From: Butyrivibrio fibrisolvens
Lineage (GTDB): Bacteria > Bacillota > Clostridia > Lachnospirales > Lachnospiraceae
Direction: 5' to 3'
NCBI RefSeq assembly: GCF_037113525.1
Contig: NZ_CP146963.1
Span: 4,216,001 to 4,280,000, forward strand
Length of the DNA: 64,000 nucleotides
Below the pieces are notes generated by a model. That model was given only the letters and a program-made list of their open reading frames with translations. It did no database searches and was not told where the DNA came from. Within the stretch, counting starts at the first letter, position 1. Every line of letters begins with the position of its first letter. Positions 8,151 to 16,895 of this stretch are shown in pieces. The position numbers were made by a program, and so were the translations under genes.

Positions 8151-9353
8151 TCAGCAGAACCTTTGTAAAATGCCGGCGAGTTCCTCGCGGTATTTAAGTG
8201 GCTTATAGCCCTGAGCTCTTTCAAAGGCTCTTTTTCCATAATCAGAAAGTCTGTTTTCGTCAGCAAGCATTTTAAGGATCTCTCCTGCAAGGATTCTCTC
8301 ACCTTTTTCTATGTTAGAAGCATCAAGATCAACCTTCTCGCTCATATCAGGAACGATAACGCCAAACTCGCCCTCTATAACAGAATCTGTAGAGCTGCCG
8401 TCAGGGATTCTTGTAATAAGGTCATTGTAACTTTCTTCTGACAAAAGGATCTCTCTAGGGCCTGTCTTACAATCAGCTGCAACGCAGGGCTTTGCAAGAG
8501 CCATAGCTTCCAAAAGCGCATTGGGAAAGCCTTCATGATTGGAAGGAAGAACGTAAAGATCAGATGCTGCAACATATGGGAAGGTATTCTTTTTAAGTCC
8601 CATAAATGCCACTTTATCACTCACTCCAAGGTCACTTGCAAGCTTCTCATAGCCTGACCAGTTTCCGGTTCCTATTATCATAAGTCTTGCATTCTTGTTC
8701 TCTTTTTCCACTATAGAAAATGCTTTGATAAGATGCCAGAAGCCCTTGATATAATCCTGTCTTCCAACAGAAACGATAAGCTTTAGATCATCATTCCTTT
8801 TCTGATCAAGACCAAAGGGCAGATCTTCTACGAGCTCTTTAGCTTTCTTATTTATCATATCTACTTCAAGAGGATTATAGATATAACTGCTTCTGTCGTA
8901 GTTAAAATCACGCTTAAGCTGTCTCATGATCTCTTTGGAGCAGGAAAGAACCTGATCGGCCTTTTTACAAAAAAGTCTTACCTGATCTGGTGCTTCCATA
9001 TCTGTAGAACAGCGGAGTCCCGTCAGGACCTTCTCCTGTCTTCTTGAAAGCACGTTAACATAATTGGCAGATGAACCAAAGCTGTAGCTAATATCTATGC
9101 CAAGCTCTTTTTTGACCTTTCTGGTCTTAACTATACGTTTTAAAAGGTTTATAACTTTAGCGACTTTGCTCTTTTTGCTGGGAACATCTATATTAACAAC
9201 ATTAAGCCCTGTAATATCATAATTGATGTCCTTATCGGAAAAGATAAGGATCGTAACATCATAATATTCCTGCATCAGTCTGGCAGTTGTTACGCATACG
9301 CGTTCGAATCCGCCCTGATGGAGCATAGGGGTGATCAACATTAGTTTTTTCAT
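8151..9353 (-). CDS. GT4-family glycosyltransferase
   Basis: A GT-B retaining glycosyltransferase of 400 residues. It opens LITPMLHQGGFERV, the usual GT4 N-terminal pattern. Glu274 and Glu282 in NHEGFPNALLEAMALAKP form the E-x7-E motif. ADCKTGPREIL after it is a phosphate-binding loop seen in this family. It is cytoplasmic, with no membrane segment. It lies between another GT4 gene and the formyltransferase-like gene with short gaps, so it probably acts in the same repeat unit. Sugar specificity is unknown. Confidence 0.88.
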   Translation of the reverse strand: MKKLMLITPMLHQGGFERVCVTTARLMQEYYDVTILIFSDKDINYDITGLNVVNIDVPSKKSKVAKVINLLKRIVKTRKVKKELGIDISYSFGSSANYVNVLSRRQEKVLTGLRCSTDMEAPDQVRLFCKKADQVLSCSKEIMRQLKRDFNYDRSSYIYNPLEVDMINKKAKELVEDLPFGLDQKRNDDLKLIVSVGRQDYIKGFWHLIKAFSIVEKENKNARLMIIGTGNWSGYEKLASDLGVSDKVAFMGLKKNTFPYVAASDLYVLPSNHEGFPNALLEAMALAKPCVAADCKTGPREILLSEESYNDLITRIPDGSSTDSVIEGEFGVIVPDMSEKVDLDASNIEKGERILAGEILKMLADENRLSDYGKRAFERAQGYKPLKYREELAGILQRFC

Positions 9354-9377
9354 TTTGTGTTTTTCCTTTTCTTCTGG

Positions 9378-10823
9378 CTACGGTACTTCTCTAAGTTTTC
9401 TGCCGGAATCATCCCTAAATGATCCATGTTCATAGAAGTAGGTCATCATCACCGCCTGAGTACGCACATCAAATCCCGCTTTCTTGATAGCCTGTGCAAG
9501 AAAAGCAGTTGTATGCGTCCTGTCATAAGGATGCTCCTCAGGAAGATCTAAAAGCACATTGCCCATAGCCTCAGAGATTTTACCATATCCCTGATCCTTG
9601 TCATATATTCTGTCAAACGCATTATCAAAACGCTCATCCGGAACTTCGTGAGCATATACATCCTGCCTTGGAACAAGATCATTTAAAATCTTCTCAGCCC
9701 ACTTTCTTGGATCAAGTTCAATTGACATGCGGCTTACAAGCCTTGTTATATCAACTTCCGTTGTGATCGAATCGGAGACAAGGCACTGAAGTCCTGCTGC
9801 CTGTGCTTCCACGACTGTTCCGGGAAGTCCCTCGTATCTTGAAGGGAAGCAGAAATAGTCCATGGCCTGATAATAGTCACTTACATTGGACTTATTCCCA
9901 AGGAAAAGAACCCTTGAATCCATACCAAGTTCATGTACGAGTTTTTGGGCATCAGCCATAAGAGGGCCTTCTCCAAGAAGCATCAGGCGAAGCGGAAGGC
10001 CGTATATAAGAGTATATCTGCCCTTATCATCTTCTCTTATAAGATTAACAACTTCTGCAAAAACTCTTATGAGAAACTCATGATTCTTTGCATAATGAAA
10101 TCTTCCAACGTGTCCTATGACTATTGCATTGGATATTCCAAGCTCAGTCCTTATCTTATCTCTTGTCTCTTCATTATAAGCGAATTTATCTACATTGATA
10201 GCGTTAGGTATGATATGAACCTTACCTGCATCTACAAGTTCATCACCGTAGACATGTCTTGCGGCTGCTTCTGTACATGACAGATAGTAGTCGCAGGTTC
10301 CCTCTTTTTTAAAGGGTCTTCTTAAAAATTCTGTAAGCTTTCCTTTAAGTCCAGGGTCTGTTCCGCCGCTTCGTACGTGAGAAGCTGTAACTCCTGCTCC
10401 GTACTTTTTGGCGATTGGAAGATAGATAGCTGCAGTACTGGTCATATGTCCCTGAACCACGTTCCACTTGCCGCGGTTAGCTTTAAAAAAGCTTTCTATA
10501 TAGCCCTTGTAACTAAGTATGTTTTTCCTGTTAAGTCTTGGAACCGCATATATATTCCCGCCAAGTCTCTTGATCTCTTCATCAAAGTAGTCGGGCTTAC
10601 GAACTTTCATAAGTTCTTCTGATGAATACTTTACTCCGGCCGGAAGCGGAGTATCGCAGTGAACAAGGAAGTCGAACTGGACTTTGGTCTTATCAATGTT
10701 CCTGTACAGGTCCATGATACGGCTTTCTGCACCGCCAAGACCTATACGGCCAAAAACATGCAGGACCCTGATCGGCTCTTTGGTTCTAATCGGTATGCTG
10801 TTTATATCAAAATCCTGCGGCAT
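9378..10823 (-). CDS. GT4-family glycosyltransferase (EpsF-like)
   Basis: A GT4 enzyme of 481 residues, longer than the 370-400 usual for the family because of a C-terminal extension of about 80 residues ending KLREVP. The N terminus reads VLHVFGRIGLGGAESRIMD, close to EpsF-type exopolysaccharide glycosyltransferases. The E-x7-E motif is in YEGLPGTVVEAQAAG near residues 325-345. The start has a strong AGGAG upstream. It probably extends a lipid-linked oligosaccharide on the cytoplasmic side. The role of the tail is not clear. Confidence 0.87.
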   Translation of the reverse strand: MPQDFDINSIPIRTKEPIRVLHVFGRIGLGGAESRIMDLYRNIDKTKVQFDFLVHCDTPLPAGVKYSSEELMKVRKPDYFDEEIKRLGGNIYAVPRLNRKNILSYKGYIESFFKANRGKWNVVQGHMTSTAAIYLPIAKKYGAGVTASHVRSGGTDPGLKGKLTEFLRRPFKKEGTCDYYLSCTEAAARHVYGDELVDAGKVHIIPNAINVDKFAYNEETRDKIRTELGISNAIVIGHVGRFHYAKNHEFLIRVFAEVVNLIREDDKGRYTLIYGLPLRLMLLGEGPLMADAQKLVHELGMDSRVLFLGNKSNVSDYYQAMDYFCFPSRYEGLPGTVVEAQAAGLQCLVSDSITTEVDITRLVSRMSIELDPRKWAEKILNDLVPRQDVYAHEVPDERFDNAFDRIYDKDQGYGKISEAMGNVLLDLPEEHPYDRTHTTAFLAQAIKKAGFDVRTQAVMMTYFYEHGSFRDDSGRKLREVP

Positions 10824-10839
10824 CTACTTACTCCTGTTT

Positions 10840-11619
10840 TCAACTTCTTTTCTTAAGCTTTTTTCTTAAATTCTTGCCAAGTCTGAGACCTTCGCGAAGA
10901 AAATACTTGGTGTCAGCCATGCGTTTTTCCATAGCATGGTGGTACTTACCGGCTACAACCGGTCTTATTTTCAGCAGCTCGCTATAAGATACTATATCAT
11001 CTCTTCTGCTTGAAAAGAGCTTCTCGTAAGCTTCAAAATCCTTGTCTGTCATAGTATTGGTATGTACTACAAATGTAACACATCCCTCTTTTTTAGACTT
11101 AAGGGAACTGCTCTTTTTAAAAGAGATTGGGTAGAATACTATATCTTCCCACATATAGGGACCTTTTCCAAATCCGTCAGTGATACCTGTAAAGCCGTTC
11201 TTTTTAAGGGCTCTTAACGTATTCATATCATATGAATGAGACGGAGCCATGAAAATATCAGTGGTAATACCATTCTTTTCAAGTAACATTTTACCGCTTC
11301 TGATCATCCTGTCCTGACGGTTAAAAGAAAGTCCTGCAAACTCAGAATTTCTGTTAAGTGGAAGAAGGCCTCCGTTATGAGTTGTGTACACATGGTGAAA
11401 GCCATGCATAGCAAGTGTCCAGCCTTCTTTTTGCAGATCACCTATATACTCCCAGAAATCTTTTCTTGGAAGATTGATCATAAGCTTGGGGTCACGATTC
11501 TCCGGAACTATGCCAAGGAGGGCTTTAATATTATATTTATCAAGTAGACTTTTAAAGCGTTCAAAATTGCTCCAGTTCATGTCCGGAGTAATGTCATCAA
11601 GTCTGATGGCGATCTTCAT
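10840..11619 (-). CDS. DUF2334 / polysaccharide deacetylase-like protein
   Basis: 259 residues. It begins MKIAIRLDDITPDMNW, where the Asp pair is the first catalytic motif of the NodB-like fold. AMHGFHHVYTT around residue 95 gives the zinc-type His pair, and MAPSHSYDMNTL around 138 gives the third motif. This is the DUF2334 group of deacetylase-like enzymes, which often sit in glycan clusters. There is no signal peptide. GAGG lies 6 bases before the ATG, and two small hairpins (11642-11683) lie between it and the epimerase gene upstream. It could remove an acetyl group from a sugar intermediate; the substrate is unknown. Confidence 0.75.
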   Translation of the reverse strand: MKIAIRLDDITPDMNWSNFERFKSLLDKYNIKALLGIVPENRDPKLMINLPRKDFWEYIGDLQKEGWTLAMHGFHHVYTTHNGGLLPLNRNSEFAGLSFNRQDRMIRSGKMLLEKNGITTDIFMAPSHSYDMNTLRALKKNGFTGITDGFGKGPYMWEDIVFYPISFKKSSSLKSKKEGCVTFVVHTNTMTDKDFEAYEKLFSSRRDDIVSYSELLKIRPVVAGKYHHAMEKRMADTKYFLREGLRLGKNLRKKLKKRS

Positions 11620-11641
11620 TACAAACCTCGTGTTTTAGTTA

Positions 11642-11683
11642 AACTCGTGAACTTACGAGTTATAAATGGATTGCTTTGCAATC
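11642..11683 (-). repeat. Two tandem intercistronic hairpins
   Basis: Two small perfect stems sit between the epimerase stop and the ribosome binding site of the DUF2334 gene. The first is 11642-11661 (7-bp stem aactcgt/acgagtt, 6-nt loop). The second is 11669-11683 (6-bp stem gattgc/gcaatc, 3-nt loop). Neither is followed by a U-run in the minus-strand transcript, so they are not ordinary terminators. A role in mRNA processing or stability is possible. Confidence 0.5.
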
Positions 11684-11693
11684 TCATATGTCA

Positions 11694-12668
11694 TTACAGA
11701 TTCTCTTTATACCACTCGATTGCAAGTTTAATACCTTTAGCAAAATCGTAAGAAGGATCGTAGCCAAGCTTCTGTCTTGCCTTAGAGATATCTGCGTTGG
11801 AATCACGGATATCGCCTGCACGGGCAGGTCCAAATATAGGCTCTACATCTACTCCGAGAGCTTCACAGATGTTGTTATATACATCAATAAGATACTCTCT
11901 TCCGCCTGCACCGATATTGTACATCTCACCTGCTGCATCTTCAGGAGCAAGGCAGGCACGAAGGTTACCTTCGATTACATTGTCGATATATGTAAAGTCA
12001 CGGCTCTGTCTTCCGTCGCCATTGATGGTAGGTCTTTCACCATTAAGGAGCTGCTTGATGAACTTAGGGATAACAGCTGCATAAGCGCCGTTAGGATCCT
12101 GATGACGTCCGAATACATTGAAGTATGACAATCCGTATGTGTTAAGTCCGTAAAGCTTCTTATAAAGCATTCCATACTTCTCATTGGTCTGCTTGGTAAG
12201 AGCATATGGAGAAAGAGGATTACCTTCCTGATCTTCTCTCTTTGGAAGTACTGTAGAATCGCCATATACAGATGATGAGCATGCATATGCAAATCTCTTA
12301 ACGCCGTTCTGACGTGATGCTTCCATCATGTTAAGTGTTCCTCTGATGTTGATGTCTTCATAAAGAAGTGGCATCTCGATAGAACGTGGAACAGAGCCCC
12401 ATGCGGCTTCATGACATACATAGTCAACGCCGTCTGTTGCTCTCATACATGCCTCAAGGTCTCTGATATCATCCTTTATAAATGTGAAGTTAGGATCATC
12501 CATAAATGGATTTATATTCTCTATATGTCCTGTTGAGAGGTTATCAAGTACACGTACCTTGCAACCCTTCTTAAGAAGAGCTTCAGTGATATTACATCCG
12601 ATAAAGCCCGCACCACCGGTAACAAGAAATGTACTTCCCTCTGGGAAGGTTAACTGTTCGTAACTCAT
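11694..12668 (-). CDS. NAD-dependent UDP-sugar 4-epimerase, TviC/WbpP-like
   Basis: An extended short-chain dehydrogenase of 324 residues. VTGGAGFIG at 16-24 binds NAD. SSSVYGDS at 131-138 holds the catalytic Ser, and YALTK at 155-159 is the YxxxK pair. The stretch LPKREDQEGNPLSPYALT is typical of UDP-GlcNAc or UDP-GlcNAcA 4-epimerases such as WbpP and TviC. A TviB-like dehydrogenase is encoded at 18722-20038, so the pair could make UDP-GalNAcA from UDP-GlcNAc (inference). It is the first gene of the left minus-strand operon, with a good promoter about 50 bases upstream and AGAGG before the ATG. Confidence 0.85.
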   Translation of the reverse strand: MSYEQLTFPEGSTFLVTGGAGFIGCNITEALLKKGCKVRVLDNLSTGHIENINPFMDDPNFTFIKDDIRDLEACMRATDGVDYVCHEAAWGSVPRSIEMPLLYEDINIRGTLNMMEASRQNGVKRFAYACSSSVYGDSTVLPKREDQEGNPLSPYALTKQTNEKYGMLYKKLYGLNTYGLSYFNVFGRHQDPNGAYAAVIPKFIKQLLNGERPTINGDGRQSRDFTYIDNVIEGNLRACLAPEDAAGEMYNIGAGGREYLIDVYNNICEALGVDVEPIFGPARAGDIRDSNADISKARQKLGYDPSYDFAKGIKLAIEWYKENL

Positions 12669-12712
12669 AACATACCTCTTAAATAATTTTATTTTTACGC
12701 ATACGCTAATTC

Positions 12713-12741
12713 ATAATAGCACTTTTCATTAATATTAACAA
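12713..12741 (-). promoter_or_regulatory. Sigma-A type promoter for the left operon
   Basis: On the minus strand a -35 box TTGTTA (12736-12741) and a -10 box TATTAT (12713-12718) are separated by exactly 17 bases. It lies about 45 bases upstream of the epimerase ATG at 12668. It should drive the whole left operon down to the edge of the window, since no terminator is seen within it. Confidence 0.7.
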
Positions 12742-12796
12742 AAATATGATAGAATATTGAAGCAAAGATTCTATATTCAGTTCCCGGAGGTCATGC

Positions 12797-14323
12797 ATGA
12801 AGCAGACATTAAATGTTTTTAAGATCATTGTTCTAATATTTGCAATCCCGATATTATTATACCTTTCACTAGGTTCTCTTTTTATCAATGCAAAGCTGGA
12901 AGTATCCCAGGTATCGGAAAAGACTGAGTTCGTCCATACCTTATGGTACCTCCTTATTGCTGCATTCATTATCTTTATTGTAGCCATCTACAAGTTAAAA
13001 GATAAAATAACTTCCTTAAATTCAGCTAAACTTTCAAAAATTCTCATCGCTTATACCTATGTATTTACTACCTGCTGGATCATCATCGCCAATGTACATG
13101 AAGGAAGCGATCAGGGACAGGTTTTCAAGGCTGCTCAGCAGATGCTGGGTGGCGACTTTTCTACTTTTAATGTAGATGGTTATATGGGTATGTACCCCTT
13201 CCAGCTTGGACTTGCTCTTTTGTATCAGCCATTCTTCCTTTTATTTGGAAACACAACTGCTTTCGTATGGCAGCTTATTAATGCTTTTCTAATCTGCAAT
13301 ATACAGTTTTTCTTATACAAGATCGTTTGCATGATGACTGAGGACAAATTCAGTATCAACCTTTTTCTTTTACTCGAATTTTTTGATATACCACTTCTTT
13401 TATTTGTTTCATTTGTATACGGAACAGTAATCGGACACAGTCTTGCAATTACAGCTTTATATTTCCTGATGAAGGCTTGTAAGAAAGAGGAGCATACTAT
13501 TCTCAATATATTAGCCGCCACCTTTTTTATCACCTTTGGTGCACTTGTCAGAAATAACAATCTTATCATCATTATCGCTATGTGTATCCTTGTGACAGGA
13601 TGTTTTCTTGGTTCAAAGAGATGGAAACTTCTTATCTTCATCCCTTTAGTTATCATTTCATTTTCTGTCTCTCACAAGGCTGTCTTTAAATATTATGAAT
13701 GGGCATGTCAGGGGCAATATACAAATATAGGCTACTATGGTCAGCCTACAGCTCTGGCCGTAGCTATGGGACTTTCTGAAAATGATGAACTTGCTAATGG
13801 CTGGTTCAATGGATATACCTGGGACAAATATATAGAGCTTGGATGCGATCCTAAAGTTGCAGAAGAATTCGCTATCGAACAAATATCCGACTCACTTAAC
13901 AAATTCACATCTTCACCTTCATATGCTTTTTCCTTTTTTGCAGAAAAGCTTAATTCCATGTGGCTCAATCCTGATTTTCAATCATTATGGAATAGTGGCA
14001 GACATGGAAATTATATAGGTGAATCGCCTGTTATCTACAACCTGTACTATGGCGAACTCAATATGCTGATCGAATCCATAATGTCAGTTGTTATGTTCAT
14101 CATCTATTTTGGATCTTTTCTGTACATATTACTTGGGAACAAAAAAATATCATGGCAGAATATGATATTCGCCATGATACTTATAGGAGGCTTTCTGTTC
14201 CATCTTTTCTGGGAAGCCAAAGCCCAATATACAATTGTTTATTACGTTATTCTTTTTCCTTACGCTGCAATGGGTTATTCACTTCTTATCTCTGAACATG
14301 AGAGAAGGAAGGGTCAGCATTAA
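12797..14323 (+). CDS. Polytopic GT-C-like membrane protein, only plus-strand gene of the glycan locus
   Basis: 508 residues with about eleven hydrophobic segments. An acidic motif NVHEGSDQGQVFKAAQQ near 99-115 lies in the first outer loop, as in GT-C enzymes of the GT39 type that take sugars from polyprenyl phosphates. It also has a TSSPSYAFSFFAEKL loop. GGAGG is placed 6 bases before the ATG at 12797. It is divergent from the left operon, and its last 45 bases overlap the polymerase gene on the other strand, so the two transcripts are antisense to each other at their ends. It probably transfers a sugar outside the cell; donor and acceptor are unknown. Confidence 0.7.
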   Translation: MKQTLNVFKIIVLIFAIPILLYLSLGSLFINAKLEVSQVSEKTEFVHTLWYLLIAAFIIFIVAIYKLKDKITSLNSAKLSKILIAYTYVFTTCWIIIANVHEGSDQGQVFKAAQQMLGGDFSTFNVDGYMGMYPFQLGLALLYQPFFLLFGNTTAFVWQLINAFLICNIQFFLYKIVCMMTEDKFSINLFLLLEFFDIPLLLFVSFVYGTVIGHSLAITALYFLMKACKKEEHTILNILAATFFITFGALVRNNNLIIIIAMCILVTGCFLGSKRWKLLIFIPLVIISFSVSHKAVFKYYEWACQGQYTNIGYYGQPTALAVAMGLSENDELANGWFNGYTWDKYIELGCDPKVAEEFAIEQISDSLNKFTSSPSYAFSFFAEKLNSMWLNPDFQSLWNSGRHGNYIGESPVIYNLYYGELNMLIESIMSVVMFIIYFGSFLYILLGNKKISWQNMIFAMILIGGFLFHLFWEAKAQYTIVYYVILFPYAAMGYSLLISEHERRKGQH

Positions 14324-16891
14324 TGCGATCGTCATAGGATTGCACAGCTGGAAGGTCCATTCTGTAAGAGCAGCTATCGCAAAACCGGATATTATTGCAA
14401 AGGGCAGGAGTGATAATATTTCATTCCTGCTTTTTAAATAACGTACTATCGCAAGAATTATTCCGCATACGATCATCAGGAAAAATACTATTCCTGTTGG
14501 AATACCGTGATCAAATGCAATCTGAATATATGAATTATGGGCATGGATGAGATTTTCTCCATTTTCTGCAACTGCAGACATAGTCTCATGACCTGTCATA
14601 TTAAGGCTGCTTAAATAAGCTTTCCAGATATCAAATCTTCCATTACTGTATTCTTCGATACCGCTTGCTTCTTCAGGATTATCAGATGCAGCAACCTCAG
14701 CTTCAGATATTTCTTCAACGACAGCGTCTGCTTCAGTACTCTCTGCTTCAACATATTCAGCATCTTCTGTTTCTAAAGTCTGATCATCAGTACTTTGCTG
14801 TGAACTTACAATAAGATTTCCATCTGCATCATATAACGGATTTCCATTTTCATCGTAGTTCATCTTATCTTCGGAGTAGTCATAATCTATTCCATCTGTG
14901 CTAAACATCTTTTCACTAAACACAGAGATAAAACGTTCTATGGACATGTAACTGTAATCATCCCAGTCCTTAGAGCCTCGTACATCAGGAACAGCATCTT
15001 CTATCTCGATGAAATAGGGATGTCCTATCATAACAGGTACAATCCTCTGAAGTGTAAATGCAGGTGCAAAGGTGATCACTACTGCCAGGATGCAGATCAC
15101 TACAAAACTTATAAAACTAAGTATCTTTTTCTTCTGAGTTATTGCAGCTATGACCAGCATCACAAACATCGTGATAATTATTGCAAGGAAACCAGTTCTG
15201 GATGCTGAAAAGAACATATATGCCGTAACAAATCCAAAGAGCACAGCTTCCTTCCAGATAACAGACAGCTTATCAAAAAAACCTTCTTCATCCTGAGCTT
15301 TGATCATCTTACCGATGAGTAGTGCGCCGGTTGCACACAGCATTATAGTAAGGTACTCCGCTGTTACAGTAACTGTATGGAACTGCATGGAATATCTTCC
15401 CATGATAAAGCCATAGAAATATCTGCAATACAGGCAATATCCAATGGTATATATGATATTAAATGACAGGCCACCTGACAGAACCTTAAGCATCTTCTTA
15501 GGATCGCCTGATACATAATATCTAAAATATAACCCTGAATATATTGCTGCAAGGGCTACTCCCCATAAACGGGCAAATCTGAATATGATGATCAGGGCAA
15601 AGAATGCGATCACTATCACTGCATACCAGGATAAGGTGAGCTTTTTGTTCTTCCATTCTGATTTGTTTCTTATCCTAAGCCACAAGAGCCTTATCAGATT
15701 CAGAAGAAGAATCAGGCATTCTATCAATATAACAATAAGCAGAGTCAGTATAAGGTTATGAAGGTCATATTCTTTTTCAGTTTCAGGCAGCTTATTGCCA
15801 TTGTAATAGATGAATCCTGCTATAGCTCCTATTACTACTGCTACTGCATTATATACATTGAGGAGTTCTTTGGCAGAAAATGTAAGTATTATAACTCCAA
15901 GCAGGCATACAGCCATCTGTCTTTCAGATATCGTATGGAATATGTTGGCAAGGCCATTCATATAATCACATCCGTACCAGATTGCCATGGCTATAAGGAT
16001 CATCTGTCCATAATGCCTGATATTATCGTAAACAGATCCAAAGGATGTGAAAACTTCTTCTCTGTTATCTCTTCGTTTGTGATTGATAGCATAAAGCAAG
16101 ATAAGATATGAAATCAACAGACCTGCTTCATAGAACAGGATATCCGTGATCCTGTCATCAAAAAGCTTCATGGGGAATACCATGAAAGCTAAAACCGCAT
16201 AACCTGCAGTAACAACAGGGTTAAGCGTATACTTTACAAGGCTGTGCACGGTTATATCGCCGAAGCTTTTTTTCCTTCCGATAAATTCCGCAGCTATCAA
16301 AAGAACGATACATATGGCTGCTACAATGCCCATGTATACAAAGCTCTTACTCTTAGATATGGGAAGCTCATAGTTGTATTTAGCAGCAAGATGATATCCA
16401 TCAAAAGTCGAATCGTTATAGTAAAATGTGCCTATTGCTGCATTGGCGTTTTCTGTAATGTTTTCAGTTCCAACAGTAAATGAAGCATTCTGTACTGTTA
16501 TGAAAATCCTGTAGGTCTTTCCAACTTCAAGGTCTATTCCCATAGGAATTTCAACATAACCGGGAAGGGTCTCTTCTCCAAGGTCAATGAGATCCTGATA
16601 CATTACGACCCACTTTTCATAATCCCAAAATGCAACGCGCATGTAGCGTCCGCCAACAAGCTCATTAACAAATACGGATATTGAATCAAGCCTGTCATAT
16701 TGCGCTATGAAATCCTGGATCGCATCATGAGTGGAATCAACGTTTTCTGTGTATCCAACAATTTCTCCGCCTCCTGTTTCTTCCTTGATACTGGTCCACA
16801 TACGAAGCGGAAATATGGAGATGATAAGAAGTAGTGAGATGATCAAAATTACTGCTTTTATTCCTTTGATTGTACTGATCTTTTTGTTCAT
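14279..16891 (-). CDS. O-antigen ligase/polymerase family protein (Wzy_C)
   Basis: A large polytopic protein of 870 residues. HAHNSYIQIAFDHG near residues 776-790 is the signature of the O-antigen ligase/polymerase family, and SASRTGFLA near 560 lies in an earlier helix. The N-terminal ~190 residues form an extra outer domain after one membrane segment. Residues about 697-748 are a very acidic, repeat-poor stretch (ETEDAEYVEAESTEADA) within the big outer loop. It is either a repeat-unit polymerase or a ligase that attaches glycan to an acceptor. GGAG lies before the ATG. It is the last gene of the right-hand run. Confidence 0.8.
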   Translation of the reverse strand: MNKKISTIKGIKAVILIISLLLIISIFPLRMWTSIKEETGGGEIVGYTENVDSTHDAIQDFIAQYDRLDSISVFVNELVGGRYMRVAFWDYEKWVVMYQDLIDLGEETLPGYVEIPMGIDLEVGKTYRIFITVQNASFTVGTENITENANAAIGTFYYNDSTFDGYHLAAKYNYELPISKSKSFVYMGIVAAICIVLLIAAEFIGRKKSFGDITVHSLVKYTLNPVVTAGYAVLAFMVFPMKLFDDRITDILFYEAGLLISYLILLYAINHKRRDNREEVFTSFGSVYDNIRHYGQMILIAMAIWYGCDYMNGLANIFHTISERQMAVCLLGVIILTFSAKELLNVYNAVAVVIGAIAGFIYYNGNKLPETEKEYDLHNLILTLLIVILIECLILLLNLIRLLWLRIRNKSEWKNKKLTLSWYAVIVIAFFALIIIFRFARLWGVALAAIYSGLYFRYYVSGDPKKMLKVLSGGLSFNIIYTIGYCLYCRYFYGFIMGRYSMQFHTVTVTAEYLTIMLCATGALLIGKMIKAQDEEGFFDKLSVIWKEAVLFGFVTAYMFFSASRTGFLAIIITMFVMLVIAAITQKKKILSFISFVVICILAVVITFAPAFTLQRIVPVMIGHPYFIEIEDAVPDVRGSKDWDDYSYMSIERFISVFSEKMFSTDGIDYDYSEDKMNYDENGNPLYDADGNLIVSSQQSTDDQTLETEDAEYVEAESTEADAVVEEISEAEVAASDNPEEASGIEEYSNGRFDIWKAYLSSLNMTGHETMSAVAENGENLIHAHNSYIQIAFDHGIPTGIVFFLMIVCGIILAIVRYLKSRNEILSLLPFAIISGFAIAALTEWTFQLCNPMTIALMLTLPSLMFRDKK

Positions 16892-16895
16892 GAAA

